Below, piece after piece: positions 22,301 to 32,720 of a DNA stretch of 64,000 nucleotides; position 1 is the stretch's first letter, and every line of letters starts with the position of its first letter. The translations under genes were made by a program, and so were the position numbers. The notes under the pieces are model-generated. The model had not been told where the DNA came from. It saw only the letters and a list, made by a program, of their open reading frames with translations, and searched no databases. Source of the DNA: Erodium maritimum (lineage: Eukaryota > Streptophyta > Magnoliopsida > Geraniales > Geraniaceae); contig OY997596.1 in the NCBI GenBank assembly GCA_963921825.1, positions 60,958,754 through 61,022,753 of the forward strand. Reading direction: 5' to 3'.

Positions 22301-24691
22301 CATAATTGAATTTCTTGAAAAAACTATAAACTTACAAAGCCATGTTAATTTGCAAGGATAGTTTAATAACTTAATCCATTGATGGTAAATTCTGGTTGAC
22401 ATAAGGCTGTTCATATCTTTTCTCCTTTACCCACCAATTCCCGATTTGGAATGGACTTATGAGATTTTTATGATCATTTTGTTCCTTAAAAATCCAAATT
22501 AATTTGCATAATGTTGACTTGAAAGGAACTTAAAATATAAAATTTTATAACTGCATCTATCCATGGTAAATTCTGGTTGACATTCTGCTGTTCTTTTCTT
22601 TTCACTTTTACCAACTAAGACTCAGGGCCTTTTAGTTTGTTCTAATATTTTTTGAAGGGAAATCTCACTCAGTTACCCCTAAGTATGCACCATTCTCAAC
22701 TAACTACCCCTAAGTTTAAATTGTTTTTGACAACCCCTCAAGTTTTTTTAGTCTCATTTATCCCAATACCGTCAACTTTTGACTGTGGAATGACAAAAAT
22801 ACCCTCATGAAAAGGGTATTTTTGTCTTTTCACACCCAATAGTTGACGGAGTTGGGCAAATTGAGACTAAAAAAACTCGGGGGCTGTCAGTTTTTTTTAA
22901 ACTTCGACGGGGCTGTCAGTTTTTTTAAAAATAAGAAGCATATCAACGGTTACCTGATTGAGAATGGTGCATACTTAAGGGTAGTTAAGTTAGATCATTC
23001 CTATTTATTATGTGCACAAACAGAAATAAGCTTGCATACTCAATCAACACTAACGTTATTGTTGTTGCTATGCTTCTTATTTTTACTACATCAAACCCGT
23101 ATATTTTACCATCTTCCCCTAATTGAAATAGAAATTTATCGATTTGCTGAATATAGATGAATGCATTGGAAGAATGGGACGTGATAGATAGAGATCACTC
23201 TGATTCTTTGATGGGAGTAACCGAAGCTTTGAGGGCCAGCACACTACGTCTTCCCATCAGTGGAAAAGCAGTCGTACGTTAAACATTCCTTCGTTTTTGT
23301 ATTTTTTTCTCCCTTGTTTCGGTAGCGCATGGCATTACCGGTTGCTCGATCATGGAATTGACTAAACTATAACTCGATTTTAGGCCGATATCCAAAATCT
23401 GAAAGATGCTGTAGGGTCAGCAGTTGATGTGATGCATGCAATGGCATCCACTGTATGCTCTCTTTCTTCAAAGGTAAACTCACGGGTTACAATCTCTTTT
23501 TTGTCATTTAACTTTTTTAACAGCTTTAAAACGTATCAAGAATCGGGTTTTTGCCACTTGGCACAAAAAGCGTTGGCATAGAGGTCCAACAGAAGTTGGG
23601 AAATGCTCAACCGAAGTTGGAGATATAGAAGAGTTTAGAGATACCGCTGTTGAGACTTGAACCCTGGTCCCAAGAACCCAAGTTCAAGTGCTTGTCATTG
23701 AACTAATTAGGCTTTTTAACCTCAAAATTTGCTTGTAAGAGGTTCAAAATAAAAGGAGCATAAATACATATGTAGGGGGTAAAAAAAGGGCCTTCTGAAT
23801 AATTTATTGATTTGTGAAGTGTACATTTATATCCTTCGCCGACTTGGGTAGGCCTGGTGGTGAATAAGCTCTCCCTCCTTCTTGAGGTCAAGGTTCGAGT
23901 CCCAGTGGGTACATCTGCTTGGGAGACTAGATTAGAGTAGGATTTCCCCGCTTTCTTGCTAATTAAAAAAAAAAGATTTCTGAAGTGTAAACTACAAACC
24001 AATAACAATCTTCAGTTTTAAATTAGAAATGCCTATGAACTAAGAACTATTTGTGACTTGCAGGTGGAGGGAATGAATAGTTTGATTCTTGAACTTGCAA
24101 ATGTGATTTCGAAGGAGCAGATTTTGCTTCAACAAGGCGAAGATTTCTTGTCAACATTAGCAGCCATGCAGGTAAGTGTCGCCATTTTTTGCGTTCATCT
24201 GTAGCTGATGAAAAAACAAATAGGGTTGATTGCAAATAACTACCTTTTTGAGTTGCCCACAAACAGATGATCCCATAGTATATTTTCCTGAATTATGTCT
24301 ACCTTATGAGTTTCCACATTTCACCATAAAAAAATTCCATTTCTACATCACGTGACTTAAATTTTTTATAATATCCAAAAACTAGTCATTCTCATCCTTT
24401 AATCTTCCGATTAGTGTGAGAATGACTAGTTTTGAGATATTTTAAATTTACATTCTTGTGTCAGTCATGTGATGAAAAAAAAACGAAAAATAATGTGAAA
24501 GCTCAAAAGGTAGTCATGTGTCTGTGGAAACTTTACCATGTGTTAGTGGCAACTCATAAAGGTAGTTATGTGCAATTTATCAAACAAATATCCCCTTCAT
24601 CTGTTGATTATCATATGAATTTTAACAGGTCAAGGACTGTAGCTTGAGAACGCATATATTACAACTAAGTCACCTTCTACCGGAACTCTGA
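19364..24691 (+). CDS. QWRF2: QWRF-motif microtubule protein (SCO3/QWRF2/AUG8 family)
   Basis: Six phase-0 exons: 19364-20830, 21644-21763, 23157-23273, 23384-23473, 24064-24171 and 24629-24691, about 654 residues. Exon 1 encodes a low-complexity, basic, Ser/Pro-rich N-terminus with a Thr run and the defining motif in LLYNQHLQWRFVNARAD (QWRF near residue 469). The later exons give the conserved helical C-terminus: NLWNAWVTISELRHSVTLKR, MNALEEWDVIDRDHSDSL, ALRASTLRLPISGKAV and QVKDCSLRTHILQLS. Family members are microtubule-binding, and AUG8 is an augmin subunit. The MVAAIS start and overall length suit QWRF2, but SCO3/QWRF1 cannot be excluded. Introns hold at least five mobile elements. Confidence 0.93.
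20848..21383. mobile_element. MITEs in QWRF intron 1, with internal triplicate repeat
   Basis: Starting 18 bases after the exon 1 donor, a GGATAATTGCAAAAA-type left end opens a stretch in which GAGGGTTACAAATTGCAAAA and variants are repeated three times (20990-21072). 21185-21383 is a left-truncated M1 copy: GGTGACAGTGTGTT occurs twice, and the right end reads GATAACGTTTTCCC. Confidence 0.6.
21882..22280. mobile_element. MITE, family M2 copy, in QWRF intron 2
   Basis: The left arm GGGGTAATTGCAAAAAATGC.. and right arm ..GGGTACTTCTTTGCAATTAT are inverted. Inner marks are GAACTTGTCTTTTTGTTGCA at the left and AAAGTGCAACAAAAGGAAAA at the right, as in the other M2 copies. Confidence 0.7.
22660..22998. 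mobile_element. MITE, family M3 copy, in QWRF intron 2
   Basis: The left end GGGAAATCTCACTCAGTTAC followed by CCCTAAGTATGCACCATTCT is mirrored by AGAATGGTGCATACTTAAGGG and GTAGTTAAG at the right. Inside, CCGTCAACTTTTGACTG is answered by AATAGTTGACGG. A further copy is at 41094-41385. Confidence 0.75.
23809..23989 (+). mobile_element. tRNA-derived SINE copy 2, in QWRF intron 4
   Basis: A-box-like TAGGCCTGGTGG and a canonical B-box GGTTCGAGTCC (near 23893), then the same tail as copy 1 (CCCAGTGGGTACATCTGCTT, GATTTCCCCGCTTTCTTGCT), ending in a ten-A run. GATTTGTGAAGTGTA (23809-23823) and GATTTCTGAAGTGTA (23975-23989) form a 15-bp target duplication with one mismatch. It inserted in the same orientation as the host gene. 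Confidence 0.85.
24223..24593. mobile_element. Inverted-repeat element in QWRF intron 5
   Basis: GGGTTGATTGCAAATAACTA followed by CCTTTTTGAGTTGCC is mirrored by GGCAACTCATAAAGGTAGTT and ATGTGCAATTTATC. A central segment around ACTAGTCATTCTCA is also palindromic. The element fills most of the 457-base intron. Confidence 0.7.
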
Positions 24692-26831
24692 CAAACACGT
24701 GTGTAGAACTCATTTCATTTCACTACCAACTCAAAACGCTAACATCACACGCAACAACAACCTTTCTTTCTCCAAGGCATCACCGGAGGTAATGTGAACA
24801 AACTAAATGGAAAGTTTTGGCTTATCATTTGGGTATTCTTTTGTAGTCCAACGCGGTCTTGTAATGGCACGCATCACATGAATCTTTGTATTCAAAAAGG
24901 GGGGGTTCTTGTCGCTAACTATTTGTATACAAGGTACTCTCTAAGGTCAATAGAAAATCAACACATATGTATATATGCCGTTCTCATCTGTATTTAACCC
25001 TTTTGTCTTTCGATTTAGCTCGATATTCTGATTTCGCCATTGTTCTGCAACTCCATCTTCTGCACATGGTTTTGACATGAACGAGAGATTTTTTTTTGAA
25101 GAAGAAAACAGGATCGTTGATCTTCTGTGTGATTGGATAAGTCTTGTCCTCTTCTGGATGGAAACAAAAGGTCCTTTTCTTGACTCCATGACTTTAGTCA
25201 GGGACAGTGCATGTTACGCTACCTATGCCTTGGGAACCAAGTAACCCAAGAGCCCACTCCTAGCATACACTGCTGTTGGGATAGATTGATGGGACAGTTG
25301 CAAAAAGGTACCGTGAAGTATTTATTTTTTGCAACTTGTAGCTCTCTGCTTTGATATTTGTAAAAAAGTACCCCGAACTTATTATTTTGTTGCATTTTGA
25401 GTAAATAATTTTTTTAAATTGACAATTTTATCTTTTAAAAATCCATTATTTTCATTACTCTTAAAATTTCAAGCTCTTTTGTACATCCAAAAAGAGAAAT
25501 GTAGGGTGAAAATTTGAGCTTTTGTATTCTTAATTATAAGGGTAAAATTGTCATTTTAAAACAAAATGCAACAAAAGGGTAAGTTCAGGACACAGTTCTT
25601 GCAATCATCAAATAAAAGGAGGGTTACAACTTGCAAAAAATGAATAATTCAGGTACTTTTTTGAATCTTCTCTAGATTGATTGATTGATTGTCTTTTGGT
25701 TTGTCATTTATTTGTAGTAGACTTGGAGGTTGGAACAATACTTGTGTGCTTTGTATTGACATAACATGTGGAGTAGTTGCAAGAACAAGTTGGTTATGAA
25801 GCTGCTATTATAACCTTAAATTAGTATGAACCACAAGGTTTGATTGTCTTGCTTGTGGGACTATGGATAGGTAGATACGTGTGTTTCTGGGCAGGTTTTG
25901 AGATCAAGTTGGAAGTGGGGTCGAGTATTATCAATTTTGTTGATAGTTGGTGTTGACCTTAAATTGATATATTCTCTAAAAATATATATTTTTTTCTTGA
26001 TAATATTCTAATCATTCGTTTGTTCAGAAATGATATTTAAGCGTCATATCATTTACATGTTTTATGAATACAAAAACCGGTAATCCGAAAAAAAATGATC
26101 AATCCAAAACCCAAAATTTAGAAAACCATATGTTTTCAATTGTTTTTTGGAATGGGAAATTGACTGAAAAACATAAACCAACCACTGTTTGGGCTTGAGC
26201 CTTGAGTTTAAATGTTGTGTGGTCTTTTCGATCAAATTCATTTCTTTTAGTTAGTTAAACCCAAGATTTGAAGTTAACCTTGTTTGACTTTGAGAATAAA
26301 TGTTATCTTGGATTTTTTTTTTTAATTTATCATATTTATTATATTATAGTTGAAAATATCGGAAAAAAACTTTGGATTTTAAAATGATTACGAGGCTGTC
26401 AAACGAACCATAGCTCAACCTTAGCGGGATTTGCTGCAGTGGTCTCGGATTGTCATGTGGTGCGGTTTACGAATCGATAATATAACGTTCAATAACATAC
26501 GTCTTGATAACACACATTTAATATCCTTTTAAAAGAAACTATGATTCAGTTTGGTTTAACAAACAATATCCAAACACATCTTCATCACAAATACTTATCA
26601 AAGTTTGAATTGATTCACTACTAAAAATTCACTCCTACATGGAAATGAACGACAAGATCCACTCAATATACGAGTCAGGTAACTGACGAACATTTCAAAA
26701 AAAAAACTTAAGTCAAATCTTCATTAAAAGTTTAAACCATACCACATATGAGCAAGAGAAAGAGGAAAATAAATTAACAAATACATGTCCTTAGCACTAT
26801 ACAACACAACAGATAGGAGTTGCCTATGAAT
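24692..26831. other. Convergent spacer QWRF / BUB3
   Basis: It holds the two 3'UTRs and an M2 MITE at about 25288-25668 (GGGACAGTTGCAAAAAGGTACC at the left, GGTACTTTTTTGAATC at the right). 25680-26830 is AT-rich, with nothing I can call. Confidence 0.5.
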
Positions 26832-29800
26832 TTAAGCAGCAGGATTTGGACAAACCTTAGGCTTTGGTTTGACTTCAATATCATTCACGTTGCGCACAAA
26901 GATGGCGTCTGGTTCATGACTGCAGGAAAATTCGTATCGATCGGTATTAGAGATAAATTTACCTGAATGTTTACGTTGATGGTTGAAGATTTACACATAG
27001 TTTCGTATTTTGACAGGCGTCCTCATGGACAGTGGCGGAGCCACCTTTTTCGGTGAGGGGCACCAAAAAATTTCAATGATAATACATGACGGTAAAAGAA
27101 TTTGAGGGGGGCACGACTGCAAAATCAAAAATAACTAAGGGGTGTTTAAAAAAAATAAAAAACAGGTAATAATTTTCTGATTTTTTTAGGGGGGCACGTG
27201 CCCCCCGGGGCCCATGTGACTCCGCTACTGCTCATGGATAATCATATTTACGAGATTGGATATGAATTATTTAAGAAAATAAGACTTAATAAGAGACCCA
27301 CAACAAATAACAAAATATTATTATTATTTTTAAGATAGTCGGATTTTGAAGATATCATTATTTTGAACCTAGCTCTCTGTTATTATGAATTTATGATAGA
27401 GTACCAACTTATCTAAAAACTCAAGTTGATGGTCAGTTACGCAGCTAAAAAAATAAGCAGATAGAGCAAGAAGAGAGGGGTACTTACGGTATTTCTCCCT
27501 CCTCGTATAGGTAGCTTGATGCCACAGCCAAGAGGCTCCCATCTCTGCTGAATGACAATGCTGCAACTGTTGTTGGGTATTTCGAATACTGGAGGGGAAG
27601 TGGGTGTTTTAGTAATTCGTATGGTTTTCACTTAAAAAATATGTATATCAGAACTCAGAAATAACGTGAAAAGATTGGGATACCTGGTAAAGTCTCTTCT
27701 TGTTGTTCCCATCCCAGACATTTACAAAACCGTCAGAGCCTCCGGTTGCAAATGTTCCATGGCTGCATTTTTTTATGTCAACGCAAATAATCAATGAAAC
27801 TAGCAAACCAATGTGCATAGTTGTTCCAATATAAAATTACGGTTGAGTCTTGAATTAGCTTAAACTTTTAGTTGGTGATATGATGTCAGGACGGGTACCT
27901 AACATAGACGAGTTTAAATCCTACTATCTTCAAAATATTATTATCATTTCTCAATATATCTCATTTGCCCCTAATGGACCTCTTATCTTCTTCTCGATGA
28001 GTTCATCTCTCCTTCTAAGTAGTTCATTATAATCGGATCTTTAACGATCAGCTTAAACTTATAATTGAGTTGGTCTTATGATAAATAATAAACCCAACAC
28101 ATGCTATACAATCAGTAGTGAAAGGCTCCTAAACTTTTAGCACAACCAAACCATGCAGCTAACTCTGCAAAACTGTGAGCAGATCGCACCCATAATATTA
28201 TAAAGAAATATTAGCGCTGTAAGTATTGTAAATCACGACCAAAGCTTGCTTATCTAACTAGACAAACACTTAAATTAGGGTCCTTGGGACAAGGGTTCGA
28301 GTCTCAGCAGCGGTACTTCCCCACATTTATTACCGTTTTCCTTCCCCAACTCATGTTTTTAACTCTTGCTCTCCTACTTCTTAAGGTGAGGGTCATACTT
28401 TAATCGTAAGTCTAACAAGAATAATAGATACGGTGCTCTCTTGCTTTTACATGAGTGAAGCTTAAATCTTGAAACACCCTGCCAATGAAAAAAAGATATT
28501 GCAAACCACGAAGATGAGCTAACAATAAGAGTATCGGGTCTTTGACCCAATTCCATAAGGGCTTGCGCAATCAATTAGTAGGTTTAACAAACCCAAAATC
28601 CAAGAACTTACATAGGGTGGAATGCGATGGCATTTACTGGGTAGACAATGTCTCTTCCAGCTTCTGATTTCCGATGACACTTGAATGCATATCTGTACGG
28701 AGCTTAAAATCATCAGTAACTAGTTAACTGGTGGACAGAAGTGATGTTCTTCAAACACATACCAATATTACTATTTATTGTTGTTACCAATAAATATCAA
28801 GACCTTAAAAGTCATAAATAATTGTGCATGACATGACCATCAAAAGCAATATTACTCTATTGTTGTTACCAATAAATGTCAAGGAAAGAGTCACTGGCAT
28901 ACAGAAAGTTCTATCTTTTGGCTGCAATAAGACAGAAGGACACTCTGTAGTATCATGGAACATAGCTAATATTTTACAAAAAAGATTAAATATCACTATG
29001 GCTAAAAAGAGGAAGAAACTAAATGGGAGGATTAAGACTAACAGAAAATCAAGGATACAAGAACGTCGGAGGTTAAATCAAGAGTTGAGGGAGCAGAAGA
29101 AAAAAAGTTTAATAGAGGAACATAGAGAACAACATCAAACTATATATATTCATCAAATTATATGGTCTTGTGGTATAAATATTCATCAAAGTATAGACAA
29201 CTAATGCACGAAGGTGGCTAGTTGGTATTGAATAGCGGTTAAGAACAATATCCAACACACATACTTCTCAATGGAGTAGAAAAGAGTGAAACATACTTTT
29301 TGGATTGGCTGGCCTCAGATAGGTCAAAATATTCCATTGCTACCCGTCCTTCAACAGAACTAAGTGCATATCCTGCACAGAGTAGCCTTGATTAGATAGG
29401 AATATGACACTAGCACACCTAAAACAATAACGCACTGCATATTCATCTGCAAGCTTATTCCTCTTATGACATTGGGAACAGTGAGCGAAGAGTTGCAGGA
29501 AAAAAAAACAGAAACTGCCACGATGAATCTAGGGACTTTAAGAAAGTTTAAATCAATAGACACTACAAGAGAGGTCAATTTTTATTGAGATGAACTCAGG
29601 AATACCTGTTCCATTTGGATAACAGCGCACACATCTAGTTTGATATTTCAGCGAAGATTCTCTTTTTTGCCCAGGTTGAGACATCTTCCGCAAGTCGTAG
29701 ACATTGACATGTCTTCCTGCAGTAGCTACAACTAAACTATTCCCAACAAGAGAGACAGAGTAAACACGCTCAGGTTGATGGTATGTCCCTACAAGAGTTT

Positions 29801-31430
29801 GCTCCTGCCCACTTGCACCCCTAGGATCCCAACATTTGATTGTTTTATCCCAGCTACCAGTAATTACTTGGCCTGAAGTATCAGTGTAAGATTATCACAG
29901 ATATCATTACGGCAAGTTAAAATATATATTATTAAAACTTCATGACATTGAATGAATGTGAACTATGAAGGATATATATTATTAATAGTGATCACAGGAA
30001 GCTGTTGTTCAAAATCAATTAAACTAACACAAATAAAAGTACGATGGGAACTAAAAATTTAAGATACTAAACAAACCTGTTGCACAAGAGTACTCAATAC
30101 ATCGCACAGGTGCTTCATGCCTTCCCAAAATATCCTCCTTTCCATAGTTGAAAACAAGCCTGGAACATCAAACGCACAGTCAACATTCGGACTTAACAAA
30201 CTAAAATTCTTAATTACCAATCCAAGAAGCTTGACAAGGAAAAATTAGAGGCCAAAAGACAAATATGTATGTACAACAAATCAACAATACATTAATGGGA
30301 ATGGTGCAACAGATAAAAATAAGGACAAAATATCTTCATACACATACTATAAATCATGAAATATAACTAAATAGAGTTCTTCAACGAGCTACTAAAACAA
30401 AATCAAATGTTAACACAAATATATTCACAAACACCATCTCTGTAATGTATTCACAAGAACATGATACACTAATCGTAAAGGCTAAAGTTCTCAAATATCA
30501 ATCCAAAAATCTAGAGAAGAAAAATAAAAGGCAAATATCTACGTACAACAAATCAGAATACATTAATGGAAATGGTTGGAGGACCGAATACCTTCATTCA
30601 CAATACTATAAACCATGAAATATTACTAATTGGAGTTGTTCAAAGAACTGCTACAATGAAGGCTAAATTTCACACAATTAACTGTTCCTGTTGTAGAAAT
30701 TTGTAAGTTCGTAATCAACAAACATCACCACTGTGATGTAACCAAAAGAACATGATACACAAATGAGCGTGATGATCAGAAAATTTCCATTCATTTCCAG
30801 TCAAGTATATCTGAATATTTTGCTCTTTATTTTCAGTCCATAAACAGAACTACACTTCACTACCTCTTCAGACAATGCAAAATTAGATCTAATTGCAAAA
30901 ATAGGTACATATTGGTAAGAAAAAAAAAACTAGTATCATAATTGTAAACAAACCTTTCCAAATCTTCTAGTTATTCATGAATTGCAACCTAAGCTTCTCA
31001 CACTTCGAATCAATGTTCACTTACCTCACTTTCTCACCAACCAAACACAAAATAGAAGAGAAAAAAAAACCGTACCTCCTCACAGCATTGTCCATGCCGC
31101 CGCTGAACCCCGAGGAATCGTCATGGAAGCAGCAGTCCAGTACAGCCCCAGGGTGCTTGAACTCTCCTCGCAGCACATCGGCACTAGCATCGTACAATCT
31201 CACACTCTGAATCCAACGAAGCAACAAAACAAAAATGAAATTACAGAAATGCTGAAACCTAACGAGTTCAATTGAAGAGAGCGGCTAGGGATTCGAGCAA
31301 GTACCTTGTCCCAGGAAGAGACGAGCAGCAGGTTATCGCTGTGGTCGGAGAAGCGAAGGTTGGAGATTCCGTTCGCCGGAGGGTCCGAGAGCTCCCGTCC
31401 GGAGATCGGAGATACTGTCACCGCCGTCAT
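26832..31430 (-). CDS. BUB3: Mitotic checkpoint protein BUB3 (WD40 propeller)
   Basis: Nine minus-strand exons: 31430-31305, 31206-31076, 30159-30077, 29872-29606, 29372-29297, 28692-28612, 27762-27684, 27588-27488 and 26919-26832, about 343 residues, the normal length. BUB3 is a seven-bladed WD40 protein that docks BUB1/BUBR1-type kinases on phosphorylated kinetochores. Signatures include [21 protein letters not shown] at the start, [86 protein letters not shown] and [15 protein letters not shown]. The C-terminus is [20 protein letters not shown]. It shares a head-to-head promoter region with the ZFPL1-like gene. Confidence 0.96.
27022..27238. mobile_element. hAT-type MITE in the last BUB3 intron
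   Basis: CAGTGGCGGAGCCAC at 27030 and the inverted GTGACTCCGCTACTG ending at 27230 bound a 201-bp element. The 8-bp target duplication CTCATGGA is perfect (27022-27029 and 27231-27238). An 8-bp duplication with CAG-TGGCGGAGCC ends is characteristic of hAT-derived MITEs in plants. Perfect flanks suggest a fairly recent insertion. Confidence 0.9.
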
Positions 31431-31560
31431 CGTGTGATTGATCGCGTATCGGCGTCACTGTGTTTGTGTGAGAGAGAGATCAGTGAAGAAGGAGAGGATC
31501 TGAATTTTCCAGAGGGAATTTGAATTCAAATTTAACTAATTAAATATTGTTAATTTTGCT

Positions 31561-32420
31561 AAACGGGCCAAGGGATGGCAATGGGCCGGGTTTGGACCTG
31601 CTTTTGTGACATCCCATACCCGGCCCGATATTCCTACATGTGGCCCGAGCCCACCCGCGACCCGATAGTGGCACACTTGTTGCCCGACCCATTTAAGGGC
31701 CGACCGGGTCGCGTATTACCCTACCCACTCAGTACAAGAGTTGTATTTTTTTCCTTACAAAACACAATAATTTTATTTCACTACTCAATTTATATTGAAA
31801 AATCATGTATATATGATGGGTAAAAGTTTCATACATTTATATAAAACATGTAATCACATTATCTCAGACAAGTAAAACAAGTAACATTAAACCAAAATTA
31901 ATAATTTCCAATTTTTTTTATTATGATGACTAATAAACCAAAATAAATCTAATTAACCATACATAATTAATCAAGTCTCCTCTTTTTCTCATTTCCAATC
32001 ATCAAAATTCAAGTATTCACATCAACATCGATCATGGTATTTTTCTGAATCAAAACAAGAAATATCAAGATATAAAAATAATTTTAACAATAAATTAGCT
32101 TGTATGTCATTAAAATATTTATAATATACTTCATCATCTTCATCATAATCAAAGAGTAGAAACATATATATATATATATATGGTAGAAACGTAAAAATTA
32201 ACAAATAAATCTAGTTTTTTTAATTTATTTAGTAACCTGTTGGGTTGGGTCTGGGCCGGGTAGTACCAAACATGATCCTAGCCCAGACCCGGTTAAAAGC
32301 TCGATCAAACTAACCCGGCCTAGCCCGTTTGTACAATGGGCCGGGTCGGATCCTGTTTTTTCGGGTCGGGCAGGTCGGATCGTCGTCGGCTCTGGGTATA
32401 TTGTCATCCCTAAACGGGCC
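31561..32420. mobile_element. AGGGATG-family element with 9-bp target duplication, copy 2
   Basis: The 842-bp body (31570-32411) lies between identical 9-mers AAACGGGCC (31561-31569 and 32412-32420). Ends: AGGGATGGCAATGGGCCGGG against TTGTCATCCCT. GC-rich outer parts with many GGGCC/GGCCC words enclose an AT-rich core that includes a TA microsatellite (32166-32181). The first half of the core matches the copy at 4435-5073. It lies in the divergent BUB3/ZFPL1 promoter. Confidence 0.82.
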
Positions 32421-32490
32421 TGCTCAGACCCTTGAGGCCCATTTTTAAAGCCCATCAAAGTCAAATCATCCTTCAAGCCCAGCCCAATAA
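32411..32490. promoter_or_regulatory. Site II-like GGCCCA/GCCCA cluster, BUB3/ZFPL1 promoter
   Basis: Directly after the element, GGGCC, GGCCCAT, AGCCCATC, AAGCCCAGCCCAATA occur within 80 bases, about 230 bases before the ZFPL1 start codon. Such TGGGCC/GGCCCA boxes are typical TCP-bound site II motifs of growth-related plant promoters. Confidence 0.45.
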
Positions 32491-32720
32491 TGGCAAATCC
32501 AGAGTGTTGTGTCTCACTCTCTGCAACGGATCTTCGATTGACACACCATAGAAGCACTCTTCGCGAGCTCGTCTCTTTCTTCCTCCATAGATCTCTCTCG
32601 TTTCTGCGTCAGTTTCTTCACGGTAACCCTCACCGGTTCCTCATCGGAATCCACCGGTTTTAGCGCCGGTCATCTCCACGGCCTGATCGGTTTTGTGGCT
32701 CCTCCGTGCCGGTTTTAGCG

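Noticed and set aside
28261..28390. B-box-like GGTTCGAGTCTC in BUB3 intron 6, possible third SINE
   Set aside because: No A-box at the right distance, no shared tail with the two SINE copies, and no target duplication.
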